Shown: piece by piece, positions 1 through 11,448 of the stretch | Layout of the letters: every line of letters begins with the position of its first letter | How positions within the stretch are numbered: position 1 is the first letter of the stretch | Origin: Symbiodinium natans | Taxonomy: Eukaryota; Sar; Dinophyceae; Suessiales; Symbiodiniaceae | Direction of reading: 5' to 3' | Length of the DNA: 52,500 nucleotides | Assembly (NCBI GenBank): GCA_905221605.1 | Contig: CAJNDS010002725.1 | Coordinates: 80,294 to 132,793 of the forward strand | Position numbers and translations under genes: made by a program | Notes under the pieces: generated by a model | What the model saw: the letters and a program-made list of their open reading frames with translations, nothing else | What the model was told of the DNA's origin: nothing | Database searches by the model: none

Positions 1-1543
1 CGAGGCACAAGAGCAAGCCAGATTGTTGCTGACGCGCCGCGTGCTTCTCCAGAAAGTGTTGCCAGGTTGGGCAGCCTAGGCTGCTAAGCATCTTTTGTGT
101 CATTGCCAGTGTGCCCAAGCCAGTCCCATCTGTCACCGGCACAACGTCTGCCAGACGTTTGATTGACAAGAAGTCATCAAATGTCACCTGATCTAGATCC
201 TCGGCCTTTGAGATGGTGTATGCCGCGTGGAGTTCGAGCGCCATCATCTTCTGGCGATGATTTGTGGCGTCCTCTCGGTAGTGCAGAAATGTAAAAGCCA
301 CAGCAGGTGATGATTCAGAAATAGTCGGGCCATCATACACATCCTGATGCCAGCGTTCAAAGAAGGCACGGCTGGATGCTATCAAAGCCGCCTCCGCTTT
401 GCACTCGGCCCGTAGCACAGTGTTCTTGCTTGTGTCTTCAAGCAGCACCAGACCAAGATCCTGAGCTGAACAGTTAGACATGTTGCGTCTCAAGGCGAGC
501 GCGATGGTGCCTTGAGGTGTGAGCCAGCCAGTTGTCATTGGCGTGTATGCCTCTTCTTCTTCTTCTTCTGCTTCCACAGCCTCCAGATAAGCTTCTAGCT
601 TGCCATAACTTAACTGATTCAGCTTCTTCTGGTTCTGCTTTTGCGTCTGGACGCGTGCAATTTCGAAGTTCTTGCAGCTGGCTTTCTGTTTCAACTGACG
701 CTGGGCCGATTCCTGCATCCGCCGAAGCTTATTCTCGGCCCTGGAAGCCTTTGTTTGGCACTGTCTGATGACTTTCCTCTGCTGACAGATTTTTTGATCC
801 TTTGAGACCACAAGATGTTTCAAGGCCTTGTTCTCCAGCCTGAGCAGGCGCAGTTCCCTCAGTTCTTCATCATTGCTGGATCTCGAGCTGGCTGCGTCCG
901 AATGCCGCGAACCTGCAGGGGCCGCACGGGCACGGGAATGTGAGCTGTCGTCGGTGGCGCTGTTGGGCTGCATGTCCTCAAAACCTGAGTCAAAGAAATC
1001 CATCGCACGGTGCTGCTTCACAGGTCGAAGCATGCCGCCATCGTCAAAGTCAAAGCTGTCTAGGGAGTCAAGGCTGTTCAGGCTGTCAAGTCTGTCAAGG
1101 CTACCAGCGCAGTTGGTAATCTCTCGTAACACAGGCCGTCTATTTCCTGCAGATTGCGCAACGCAACCTGCGGACTTGCACTTCGTCATGGATCTCTTTA
1201 TGGAGTCCCATTGCCCAACAGAAAGCTGCACTCCATGACAGTCATGTAGCAGGACCGCTAAAATGTCAAAGCTGAATAACATGGGCTGATGTTCTTTGCG
1301 CAGCACAAAAACCGGCGCAACAGCCTGCATGAACTCATCATAAGGCATACGCTTTCTGCCATTGGAGCATCCGTTGCGTGCCCAATCTGGCGACCACAAA
1401 TGGATGGACTGAAGACTGCTGCAAGTGACGCAAAGTTCACCAGCATGTAGAAGACAGTTTTCCTTCAGGACATTCCACAGAACTGGCGGCAACAAGATCT
1501 CTGCCGGCTCTGCCGTGCACGCCATGTTCTGCTCCCCCAACAT
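1..1543 (-). CDS. Partial coiled-coil protein, unknown family (>=514 codons, runs off left edge)
   Basis: Read on the minus strand, the frame whose first ATG is at 1543-1541 stays open for 514 codons to the window edge, with no stop or telomeric block inside. A second Met is at 1525. Upstream the frame is open to the telomeric block near 1620, which supplies stops, so the true start may lie in an earlier exon. Visible features: a Cys/His-rich stretch near residues 25-60 (GELCVTC, then a further Cys); an acidic Ser/Asp-Leu repeat at about 145-170 (SLDSLDSFDFDD); a long charged coiled coil at about 224-325; a run of Glu at about 327-333; then a C-terminal block containing GWLTPQGTIALALRRNM and LADVVPVTDGTG. 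I do not recognise the family. The C-terminal block resembles sequence I associate with multicopy dinoflagellate proteins, but this is memory, not a search. It is the only long uninterrupted coding region here, so it could be a retroposed or intron-poor gene. Confidence 0.75.
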   Translation of the reverse strand, partial: MLGEQNMACTAEPAEILLPPVLWNVLKENCLLHAGELCVTCSSLQSIHLWSPDWARNGCSNGRKRMPYDEFMQAVAPVFVLRKEHQPMLFSFDILAVLLHDCHGVQLSVGQWDSIKRSMTKCKSAGCVAQSAGNRRPVLREITNCAGSLDRLDSLNSLDSLDSFDFDDGGMLRPVKQHRAMDFFDSGFEDMQPNSATDDSSHSRARAAPAGSRHSDAASSRSSNDEELRELRLLRLENKALKHLVVSKDQKICQQRKVIRQCQTKASRAENKLRRMQESAQRQLKQKASCKNFEIARVQTQKQNQKKLNQLSYGKLEAYLEAVEAEEEEEEAYTPMTTGWLTPQGTIALALRRNMSNCSAQDLGLVLLEDTSKNTVLRAECKAEAALIASSRAFFERWHQDVYDGPTISESSPAVAFTFLHYREDATNHRQKMMALELHAAYTISKAEDLDQVTFDDFLSIKRLADVVPVTDGTGLGTLAMTQKMLSSLGCPTWQHFLEKHAARQQQSGLLLCL

Positions 1544-1884
1544 GGCACTAACTGCATGAATTGTTTGGGAAACCGGGCACCGCCTTTTGCTTTGAATTGT
1601 TCTTGTCCAGGGTTTAGGGTTTAGGGTTCAGGGCCTTAGGCCTTAGGGTTTCGGGCCGGGTTTAGGGTTTAGTTTAGGGTTCAGGGCAACAAGAATCTTG
1701 TAATTATGCTCCTCACACATTGCTTCTTTTTTGTCCTAGACCTGAGATAAGGACGAATGAGCCCTGGGCCAGTCATGAATGGGTACCCGTACCGGCGTGC
1801 CGGCATGCCTGCATGGTAGCTCATACAGTTCATGTAATGCCAACCAATGAACGCATGCCGCCCTGAAACGGCGTTGGCACGTGA

Positions 1885-2370
1885 AACATCATGCTGCATT
1901 GCTGCGTGGCGCGACATGTTCTTCTTACGCAGACAGCCCACATGACATGGAACCAACAACATGTAACATGGAATCATGGAATCATGTGTTCTTGCCATAG
2001 CACAGGACTCCGGACAGCATATAGCATGAAAAAAACACATGAAACATCATGCATGCATTGCTGCGTGGCGTGACATGTTGCTCTGCAAACAGCCCACACG
2101 CGCGACATGGAATCAACAAAGTGTAAAACATGTAGCATGAACAGCACATGAAACATCATGCTGCATTGGTGCGTGGCGGGACATGTTGTTCTGCATGCGA
2201 GACATGGAACCACGTGTGAAACAAATTGATGCCACGTGGCACGCGAGCAGCACATGAAACATCATGCTGCATTGGTGCGTGGCGGGACATGTTGTTCTGC
2301 AGACAGCCCACACGCGAGACACGGAATCAACAAATTGATGCGACGTGGCACACGAGCATGTGCGAAAGTG
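1885..2370. repeat. Four-copy degenerate tandem repeat
   Basis: Copies start near 1882, 2038, 2145 and 2250. Each begins with the motif catgaaacatcatgctgcat followed by gcgtggcg and acatgtt. Unit length is 105-155 bp. Not telomeric and not coding. Confidence 0.88.
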
Positions 2371-2788
2371 TGCAAAATGTTTGTGTCCTACCCATCCTAC
2401 CCTGGGAAGACCCCTCCCCCTCCGACCACCACCTTCCCTTCCCCAGCCCGCCCCCCCCCCCCCCCCCACTCTCCCCCCTCTCCCGCCTCTCCCCCCCCCC
2501 CCCCCCCCCCCCCCCCCACCCCCACCCCCTCCCACCCCTTTCTCTCCAGACCCATTTCCCACCTAGGCCCCGAAAAACGCTCGCGTCAAGCCACAGCGCA
2601 AACCGGGACCCACGACCCCTAAACCCTAAACCCTAAACCACCCTAAAACCCTAAACGCACCCTAAAAACCACCCCAAGCCCTGAACCCAAAACCACCCTA
2701 AACCCTAAAAGCCTACAAAACCCTAACGCCCCAAAACCCTGTGACAAGCAACCTGCGGATACGTACGGTGTCTTCGAGCTCCTCTTGG

Positions 2789-2929
2789 GCTTACTGTTGG
2801 TTCGTCTAGGGAATGAGGGAATCAGGGAAGGAGGTACCCTATATATACCCTTTAAGGGATTAGGGTTTAGGGATTAGGGTTATAGGGTACCTCATTCCCC
2901 CCCATTCCCTATACTAAGCAACAGTAAGC
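2789..2929. mobile_element. Hairpin element B1 with telomeric loop
   Basis: Perfect 11-bp ends GCTTACTGTTG / CAACAGTAAGC, then imperfect arms agggaatgagggaat and aggtaccctata. The loop is made of TTAGGG-like units. Confidence 0.85.
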
Positions 2930-3624
2930 TTTCCAGTTCGGGGGCGGAGGGTTTGGTGGCTTTCGGGATACAACGTTTAGGGTTTAGGGTTTAGGGTTTA
3001 GGGTTTAGGGCTGAGGGTTCTTGGAAGGGCTTCTGGAAGTGGGTTGGGGTTGGGGGGATCACCCCAAGTAGGTCGAATACTAATCCTTTGGGCGAGACCC
3101 TGGCCAGTCAAGCACCTAACGGTTTAGGGTTTAGGTGATCTTTTCTCTCAGGGTTTAGGGTTTAGGGTTAGGGTTTAGGGTTTAGGATTTAGGGTTTAGG
3201 GTTTAGGGTTTAGGGGTTAGGGGTTAGGGTTTAGGGCTTAGGGTTTAGGGCTGAGGGTTTAGGGTTTAGGGTGTGGGGTTTGGGCTTTTGGGTTTGTGGT
3301 TTCGGGTGTGGTGTTTGAGGCTTGTGGTCTAGGAGCTTCGGAAGGGTTTACGTTTTAGGCTTTCGGGTTTATGCATCTGCCCAGCTCTTCGAGAATAAGA
3401 GTTTAGGGAACCACTCGTCATTCCCTTACCCTCCCCCCCCTTTGCACGACACAAAAAGATGCATGTAAAATTCCCAGATTCAGGTTTAGCGCTTGAACAA
3501 AATTCACACATTTCAGACCTCAACGGGTTTTCTAGTCCTTACCGTACGGATTAGAACTTGAACAATTGTAACACATCACGACTAGAGGGGGGCTGTAGTA
3601 AACCCTAAACCCTAAACACGAAAC

Positions 3625-4006
3625 CCGTCCTTGCTGTCGGATGCCAAAGCGGAAAGGAAGGAGTCCAGCTTGATACGGTGCTCCTGGCCTCCTAGGCGTG
3701 CAGTGGGCTGATGTTCAGGGTTTAGGGTTTAGGGTTTGGGGTTTGGGGTTTAGGGTTTAGGAATGGGTGTGGGTGGTGCTTGACTGAGTCGTGCTTTAGA
3801 CCCCTTTGCAAACTAATTATGAATAGGTTCCCTTGCAAGAGAAGAATGGAAATTACAAAAAGTCTCAAAGCACAACCCAGTTGAAGGTATGGGATTACTT
3901 GCAGGCGCGTGGGGCTTCCTAATCGGTTGGAACTGAGGTTGTCTTCCGACTTGAACCCCTCACTGTAACTTGCCTCACAAGGGTTACCCCCGCGCAAACT
4001 GGCCTT
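3625..4006 (-). CDS. Candidate exons
   Basis: 3625-3691 (CCTAG|G acceptor; GQEHRIKLDSFLSALASDSK; donor GACGG|GTTTCG) and about 3899-4006 (KASLRGGNPCEASYSEGFKS, donor CAA|GTAATC), both on the minus strand and separated by a telomeric block. Family unknown. Confidence 0.27.
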
Positions 4007-4877
4007 CAACCCTAAACCCGGAACCACCCTAAACCCTAAACCCTAAACCCTAAACCCTAAACCCCAACTGTTTTCAGGATTCAGGGAGGTCACTTCCATG
4101 AAACTTCAAGCTGGGCTCTCAAGAGCTCAAAAAACCTTCAGGACTCGTGCAGAAGGCGCATCGCCCTCGACTCCGCCCCGCGCAACCCTAAACCCTAGCC
4201 CTAAGCCCCGGCTTAGGGTTTAGGGTTTAGGGTTTAGGGTTTAGGGTTTAGGGTTTAGGGTTTAGGGTTTAGGGTTTAGGGTTTAGGGTTTAGGGTTTAG
4301 GGTTTAGGGTTTAGGGTTTAGGGTTTAGGGTTTCGGATCCTAAACCCTAAGAACACCCCCCCAAAACTTAGAGAACCCCTTCAACGGCTCATTCCCTCAT
4401 CCCCTACAAAGAACAAGTAGCCGAGCCAAGGGCGTAGACCGAAGAAGCGGCCATGCAACTCCCAAAGCCCTCAACCCTAAAACCCTATCTTTTGGGTTGA
4501 GGGTTTAGGGTTTAAGCCCTAAACCCTAAACCCTAAACCCTAAACCCTAAACCCTAAGCCCTAAACCCTAAACCCTAAACCCTAAAAGCAGGAGCCAGAG
4601 TTCCAGACCCACAACTTGCCTCCCAACCCTGAGCCTTGCGACTCTCCGATCACCTTCGGACATGTCGAGCAAAAAACACGGTTTAGGGTTTAGGGTTTAG
4701 GGTTTAGGGTTTAGGGTTTAGGGTTTAGGGTTTAGGGTTTAGGGTTTAGGGTTTAGGGTGGCCCCTGAACCAAACAGCAATAGGATTCCTATTGAGGAGT
4801 TGGTGCCCAGGCGCGCGTCAAGTCCCGATTCCCGGCCAGGTTCTCCTCATCATCAGGGCTTGCTGTGGAAGATGAGG

Positions 4878-5313
4878 AGGGTTTAGGGTTTAGGGTTTAG
4901 GGTTTAGGGGTTAGGGTTTAGGGTTTAGGGTTTAGGGTTTAGGGTTTAGGGTTTAGGGTTTAGGGTTTAGGGTTTAGGGTTTAGGGTTTAGGGTTTAGGG
5001 TTTAGGGTTTAGGGTTTAGGGTTTAGGGTTTAGTTTAGGTTTAGGTTTAGGGGGTTTAGGGTTTAGGGTTTAGGGTTTAGGGTTTAGGGTTTAGGGTTTA
5101 GTTTAGGGTTTAGGGTTTAGGGTTTAGGGTTTAGGGTTTAGGGTTTAGGGTTTAGGGTTTAGGGTTTAGGGTTTAGGGTTTAGGGTTTAGGGTTTAGGGT
5201 TTAGGGTTTAGGGTTTAGGGTTTAGGGTTTAGGGTTTAGGGTTTAGGGTTTAGGGTTTAGGGTTTAGGGTTTAGGGTTTAGGGTTTAGGGTTTAGGGTTT
5301 AGGGTTTAGGGTT
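4878..5313 (+). repeat. Longest TTTAGGG array (about 436 bp)
   Basis: About 60 near-perfect heptamers with a short patch of TTTAG/GGGG length variants near 5030-5100. It is internal, with unique sequence on both sides, so it is an interstitial array rather than a chromosome end. Confidence 0.97.
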
Positions 5314-6216
5314 TGGGCGCAGAGGGCTGCGGTCTTCCACCCGAAGCCCTCATCTCTGAACCCCCTGGCATTCAGGGGTATAAGGAGGGACCCCTAGAAA
5401 GAATCGCATTACCCTACATAAGCCCTCATGAAATGTACCTTCTGCAGTCCCTACATACCTCAGTAGCCCCTAAATAGCCCCTAAGGTCCTTAGAAGGGTC
5501 CCTCCTGTAGTCCCTGGTTGTAGGCACAGGCTGAGGGACATGTCGGGAAAGCCCAAACCCTAAACCCTAAACCCTAAACCCTATGAATGCAACCCGAGCC
5601 CGGTTTGAATCGAGGAGAATAGGTGGGACCCCTGTGCAAGTTTGGGGGTCCAGAAGGTACTTTAGGGTTTAGGGTTTAGGGGGTAATTATGACCCAAGGC
5701 TCCCTACTACCCCCCCCCCCCCCCCCCCCCCCCCAGTATGTCCTCACTGAGGCTCCCTAAGCTTCCTTCAAGTTTTTTCCCAAACCCTAAGCCCAGCCCT
5801 AAACCCTAAACCCGAAACCCCAAAAACACAAATACCCTAAACCCTACCCTAAACCCTAACCCCCCCCCCCCCCCCGCCCTCCACCCGCAACCCCGCCGCC
5901 CTCCCCCCGCCGCCCCCCCCCCCCCCCCCCAAAAAAAAAAAAAAAAATCAGGACCTACTTTAGAGAACTACCCATGTCGTCTCTACATACCCAAACTGCC
6001 CGTTTGTCTTGGAGTTCCCTTTTCCCTATACCCCCCAAAATAGGAAGGTTTAAAAAAAAATAAGGGTTTGGGGTTTAGGGTTTTGGGTTTAGGGTGCAGT
6101 CATGGTACGTTGCAGGGCTTAGAGTGTAGCGTCTAGGCATATGGATATACACGTCAAGATGTGTACAAGATGATCCGCAGGCATGCCTGATAGCCCATAG
6201 TTGCCATAGTTGTAGT

Positions 6217-6375
6217 CTACTGGCTTTCCAGGTCGGGTTTGGCGGGGTCCCAGAATGAGAGAACCGCGCCCCGCAGGAACAAAAACCAGCAGCCCCCTTG
6301 AGAGGGCCAGAGAGAAGCGCCCACACACCAAGCAAGAGCGGCGCGCATGCACGCCACCCCCGAGGACGAAGACAT
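6217..6375 (-). CDS. Short ORF, Trp-rich hydrophobic
   Basis: Minus-strand ATG 6375 to TAG 6217, 52 codons: MSSSSGVACMRAALAWCVG then FLFLRGAVLSFWDPAKPDL. It could be an exon with a hydrophobic helix. An overlapping frame is also open, so coding status is uncertain. Confidence 0.25.
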   Translation of the reverse strand: MSSSSGVACMRAALAWCVGASLWPSQGGCWFLFLRGAVLSFWDPAKPDLESQ

Positions 6376-7217
6376 AAGCCCAAAACCCTAAACGCTACTC
6401 AGAAACCTATTTTGCCCAAACAAGGCTGAGGATCAAAGGGGGTTATGTAGCTAAAGAACTCTAGTAGGGACCGCTGGGTTCTGGGCGGGCTTAGGAATCA
6501 GCGCTTAGCGCTGAGGTCTTAGGCATGCAGGTTGCAGGGCTGAGGGGTTTAGGGTTTAGGGTTTAGGGTTTAGGGTTTAGGGTCTAGGGTCTAGGGTTTA
6601 GGGTTAGTATGTTGTCACCACTCCGGTTGTTCTAGGTCGGGGCTCACCTATAAGACGAGGGACCGTAAAACCCTGAAGCCCAAACAGCCTAAACAAAAAA
6701 AAACCAACCTAAAATACACCCTTACACGAAAAAACAAACAAACAACCTTCAACCCTAAACCCTAAACCCTTCTAGCACAAGGAACCCTAAGCCCATCCCT
6801 TTAGGGTTTAGGGTTTAGGGTTTAGGGTTTAGGGTTTAGGGTTTAGGGTTTAGGGTTTAGGGTTTAGGGTTTAGGGACACCCAACTCCCACGTGCTTCAG
6901 GCCAGGGGCACGGGTCCATCGTACCTTGGACTTCTTGCCTGCAAGACGAAACGGCTCTTGAGATTCAGGAAATTTGGGCTGCCCTGAACCCTAAACCCTA
7001 AACCTAAACCCTAAACCCTATATAAACCCTAAAGCCCTCAACCCTTAAGCCGAACCCATGAGCCTGACAAGGTCCTATTTATTCTTCGAGGCCTCATGGC
7101 TTAGCCTATACCTTAGTTGCTGAGTTCAAAAGCTCCCCAAAAGTGTACACTTTCAGTTCTATAGGGCGGGTATAGCATCCCAAAGCGTGTAAAGTGTACT
7201 CACTCAGCTACTAAGAT

Positions 7218-7285
7218 ACTGAACTTGGAGCCCTGGCAAAAATGTAACTTTAGCTGTTTCTTGGGAATTACAGTGCCCACATAAA
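7218..7285. repeat. Dispersed repeat R1
   Basis: Shared core gaacttggagccctggcaaa ... agctgtttctt.gga. Other copies: 10128-10191, 26943-27003, 27052-27150. The last two flank a telomeric block. Confidence 0.75.
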
Positions 7286-7617
7286 CTAAAAAAAAAACCC
7301 AAGAATTCTTTCAGTGAACTACCGAGAAACATGTTGCTCACCTGGCCAAAGAACAACTAGAGCAGTGAGATATTCTAGTGTTGGGGGAGTCCCGACGACT
7401 GTAAGTCTTACATTTTGAGGGGTTGCCTTGTGGGTTTGGGGTTTGGGGTTTAGGGTTTAGGGTTCATATTAAAGTACTAAACCCTAAACCCTAAACTAAG
7501 GTCTTGTCGGGTGGTTCAGGGCTCTCGGACCTTGTGCTTGTTCATCTAGCCGACGTCGCACGGGCAGCAGTGCAGGGTCTACGGTATGGGTTTGGGGCCA
7601 GGGTTTGGGGAGTTGGG

Positions 7618-7730
7618 TACTCCTATTTGCTTAAGAACCCCAAAAGAATGAAAATAACAAGCCCTATATTACCCTTATAAGGAGGAATATTCTTTATTTC
7701 CTGGGGCTCCTAAGCAATTAGTAGGGTATG
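7618..7730. mobile_element. Hairpin element D1
   Basis: Ends tttgcttaagaacccc and ggggctcctaagcaatta, with ttataaggaggaata in the middle. Other copies: 11814-11931, 30640-30810, 30811-30950 (tandem pair), 36019-36126. Confidence 0.78.
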
Positions 7731-8092
7731 AGGTTCAGAGCTTAGGGTGTCTTTTTGTTGCTTCTGATTCTCCTGCGCTGCCCTTTGCCCCCAAAGTCCA
7801 CACCCTAACCCTAAACCCTAAACCCTAAACCCTAAACCCTGAACCCTAAACCCTAAACCCTAAACCCCTTCCCCCAAGATGCAAAGACGTAAGCAGAACC
7901 ATCTATCTCGGGGAGCGGGAGACTTGGAACATACGTGGGATGTTCTTGAAGTTGCTTGAAGGCTCCTAAAACCCTGAACCCTAAACCCTAAACCCCAATT
8001 TGCCAATAGTCAGTAAGCCACATGGACCCTCTGAAGCGAGACCCTCAATTACAACCAGATTGCACCAAGTCCATACCCCCACACCTTGGAAC

Positions 8093-8338
8093 CCTAAACC
8101 CTAAACCCTAAACCCTAAACCTCTGTAAACCCTAAACCCTAAACCCTAAACCCTAAACCCTAAACCCTACACCCTAAACCCTAAAACCTAAACCCTAAAC
8201 CCTAAACCCTAAACCCTAAACCCTAAACCCTAAACCCTAAACCCTAAACCCTAAACCCTAAACCCTAAACCCTAAACCCTAAACCCTAAACCTTAAACCC
8301 TAAACCCTAACCCTAAACCCTAAACCCTAAACCCTAAA
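8093..8338 (-). repeat. CCCTAAA array (about 245 bp)
   Basis: Near-perfect reverse-orientation heptamers with few indels. Confidence 0.96.
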
Positions 8339-8339
8339 A

Positions 8340-9012
8340 CGAACCACCTACAAGTACCCTCAGAGCCTTCGTCAGACGTGTGCGAAGACGAGGAGGTCTT
8401 CGTCGTCTCCTTTCAGGAGATACGCACAGACTCCAATATCCCTCATTTCAAGGTTTTTGCGCCCACAGGCCTTGTTCTAACAGGATTTGGGGTCATTTTG
8501 ACCCTAACGGTTAAGTAGAGAGTATTCCTTAAAGTAATAACAACTAGGGTTTAAAAAAACCGGCTAGCTGGAGGTGCTTCATCCTTCTTTGGGACACTCC
8601 TAACCCCACTTCGAGCGTTTTTCTCCTCGAACCACAAAGCTTCCAAAGCCACCCGCGTCAGGAATATCCCCTCAGCAAGCAGAAGGACCTCATGTTAAGG
8701 AATTCTGCCTTATGCCACGCCAGAAGCTCACCTTAGGAAGACTCCCCCCCCTTCTCCTCCCCCTCCCCTAAGGTTTTCAGTGACCCGGGGAGAAAAAACA
8801 CATTCATTTTTGGGCTACTTGCCTAAAAATAGGGAACCCAGAACCCAAAAGAAGTAAAAAAAACGTATCCCACTGAACAGCCTAGTCCCCCAAGCCTGCT
8901 TCGAGGAAGAGCGCGTGCGAAGAATTCCCGGCATGACGGGGATTTGGTCTCCGCCTGCTATTCCCGAGCCCTTCGAGCCGACTACGCGCCCCGGCGATTT
9001 CCAACTTCGCAA
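8340..9012. other. Unassigned island
   Basis: Unique sequence. A minus-strand Ser-rich open stretch (ETTKTSSSSHTSDEGSE) lies near 8340-8400, followed by a stretch open in two minus frames at 8815-9012. No recognisable gene. Confidence 0.4.
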
Positions 9013-9408
9013 AGGTTTGGGGTTTAGGGTTTAGGGTTTAGGGTTTAGGGTTTAGGGTTTAGGGTTTAGGGTTTAGGGTTTGGTGTTTAGGGTTTAGGGT
9101 TTAGGGTTTAGGGTTTAGGGTTTAGGGTTTAGGGTTAGAGAGAGGGGGGGGCCTGTGGAGCCGACCTAGCGTGGTGTCGTGGTACGCGTGGTACCTCTTT
9201 TGTTTGGTTCAGTGGTGGTGTAGGGTTTCGGGTTTCGGGTTTTGGGTTTCGGGTTTAGGGTTTAGGGTTATCAGTTATCAGGGTTTAGGGTTATCAGGGT
9301 TTAAGGTTTAGGGTTTAGGGTGTATGCTTCAAGGTTCCCTTGTAAAAGGATCCAATCCCCAAGACCGGGTAGCCTTATTATGATATGGTTACTGGGGTAC
9401 CAAGGAGG

Positions 9409-9735
9409 GTAGGGTTTAGGGTTTAGGGTTTAGGGTTTAGGGTTTAGGGTTTAGGGTTTAGGGTTTAGGGTTTAGGGTTTAGGGTTTAGGGTTTAGGGTT
9501 TAGGGTTTAGGGTTTAGGGTTTAGGGTTTAGGGTTTAGGGTTTAGGGTTTTTTAGGGTTTAGGGTTTAGGGTTTAGGGTTTAGGGTTTAGGGTTTAGGGT
9601 TTAGGGTTTAGGGTTTAGGGTTTAGGGTTTAGGGTTTAGGTTTTAGGGTTTAGGGTGTAGGGTGTAGGGTGTAGGGTTTAGGGTTTAGGGTTTAGGTTAG
9701 GGCTTAGGGCTTAGGGTTTAGGTTTAGGGCTTAGG
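9409..9735 (+). repeat. TTTAGGG array with degenerate right end
   Basis: About 230 bp of perfect heptamers, then GTGTAGGG, CTTAGGG and truncated variants towards 9735. Confidence 0.96.
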
Positions 9736-10289
9736 GTTTTCGGTTTCACTCCCGCATAGCTGGCCGTAGGGCTTAGGGTTGAGGGTTTAGAGTCTAGGGT
9801 TTGAGGGAAGCCTCGTTCATTCCGGACTGTTTGCCTAAAGTTGGGCAAGAAAGGGGCCTTGAAGATTAGGGACTTTGTTCAGGGGTCTGGGGTTAAGAGT
9901 GGGATTGTCGAATTTGTACAGGATAAGGGGATAATACTGATAAGATCTCTTGGCGTTTTGCGCTGTAATACCCAGAACCACCTAAAGCCCTCGTCATAAC
10001 CTGTTTAAGGGTACTTTTCATTGTATACAACTACACATGAACACTCAGGTAATGGCAGAACCCTGAACCCCAACCCTACAGTAAGCCGCATCTCGGGGGG
10101 GCCAGGGGGGGGGGAGAGGGGTCTATACTGAACTTAAGACCCTAGCAAAAGTTATGATTTTAGCTGTTTCTTAGGAAGTATCGTGCCAAAAACGCAAAGC
10201 CCTAAACCCTAAACCCTAAACCCTAATCCCTAAACCCTAAACCTATTATTCCCAAGTATCCCTAAGGGTGGCGACAGGCAGGCACGCGC

Positions 10290-10335
10290 CTGCGAGATTC
10301 AGGACGGTCACTCGCACCGTTGAGGCCATGGCCAT
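10290..10335 (-). CDS. Candidate initial exon
   Basis: Minus-strand ATG at 10335 (second ATG six bases on) reads MAMASTVRVTVLNLA and ends at a GCAG|GCGC (GC) donor. Short N-termini of this shape begin ubiquitin-like modules in some dinoflagellate proteins; here that is only an impression. Confidence 0.28.
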
Positions 10336-10570
10336 GAATTTCAGAGGCACTTAAAGGGTTTAGGGTTTAGGGTTAGGGTTTAGGGTTTAGAGTTTTGGGG
10401 CACCCTTACCCAAACCGTACTAGAAATTCCTATTCTAGAAGCTCGTCTTTCTACTATGAGGGTACTTAGGACCCTTGGGTTTCTGATCGGGTCGAGGGTA
10501 TAGGGCGTTGCCGTGTGAAGCCTCATGGCTTCGAGCAGCTACACAAAAAAGCCTGAACATGTCGGGCGTT

Positions 10571-10690
10571 ATTTCCCCTACTTTTGGAGTAGACCCTGGA
10601 AAACAAGTTTGTACTTTGTAGGTAGAAGTAGCAATAACAGGAACCTTGGACCAAAAAAAGTATTTAAGTACAGTACTTCAAAACCTAGTT
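10571..10690. repeat. Dispersed repeat R2
   Basis: Shared with 32392-32510: ggagtagaccctggaaaa, then aagtagc.ataa and ggaacc...ccaaaaaagtatt. Plus-strand ORFs over this segment are therefore repeat-derived. Confidence 0.75.
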
Positions 10691-11092
10691 TAAGTTCAGG
10701 ATTTTCGGCAGTTGCAAAGCAATGCTGTAGAGCCTCGAGGGTTTCTTGCTGCGTCTGCTGCGCTGATGCCCTCAGGGTTTAGGGTTTAGGGTTTAGGGTC
10801 TAGGGTTTAGAGTTTAGGGTTTAGGCCGGTGTGGAGCAAACTCTCTTCAAGGCATGCAACGTAGAAGGGGGAGAAGGTTGACATTTTTGGGTTCTCAGGA
10901 GTTCCTATAGCATCCCAGAGTAAAAGGAAAGAAGGACACAGCGCGCCCTGTGCAAAAGGAAGTCTCCAGGTCCAGGGAGTGGGCGTGAGACCTGCTACCG
11001 AAAAAAAGGTGCTTATAATCAGCAACTCGGGAGCCCCAAAAAATTGTGTTAGATTGCCTAGGCATCATGGAAATGTTCCAAGGAGAACCAAA

Positions 11093-11448
11093 CCCCTAAA
11101 CCCTAAACCCTACACCCTGAACCCTGAACCCTGAACCCTAAACCCTAAACCCTGAACCCTAAACTCTAAACCCTAAACCCTAAACCCTAAACCCCAGACC
11201 CTAAACCCTAAACCCTAAAACCTAACCCTAAACCCTGAACCAAAAACCCCAGACCCTAACCCAAAACCCTAAGCCCTAAATAACCCTAAACCCTGAACCC
11301 TGAACCCTGAACTCTAAACCCTGAACCCTAAACCTAAACCCTGAACCCTAAACTCTAAACCCCCAACCCCAAACCCTACACCCAAAACCCTAAACCCTAA
11401 AACCTAAACCCTAAACCCCAAACCCTAAACCCTGAACCCTAAACCCCA
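11093..11448 (-). repeat. Degenerate CCCTAAA array
   Basis: Mixed CCCTAAA, CCCTGAA, CCCCAAA, CTCTAAA and shortened units; an old array compared with the perfect ones nearby. Confidence 0.93.

Noticed and set aside
2345-2636. Proline-rich plus-strand ORFs and the glycine-rich minus ORF
   Set aside because: Produced entirely by poly-C/poly-G tracts open in all three frames.
4878-5313. Telomeric blocks as assembly artefacts
   Set aside because: Blocks of different decay states with different unique flanks, and gene frames that continue across them, argue for real sequence, though long-read confirmation would settle it.
10525-10782. 85-codon plus-strand ORF
   Set aside because: Most of it is dispersed repeat R2, also found at 32.4 kb without a conserved frame.
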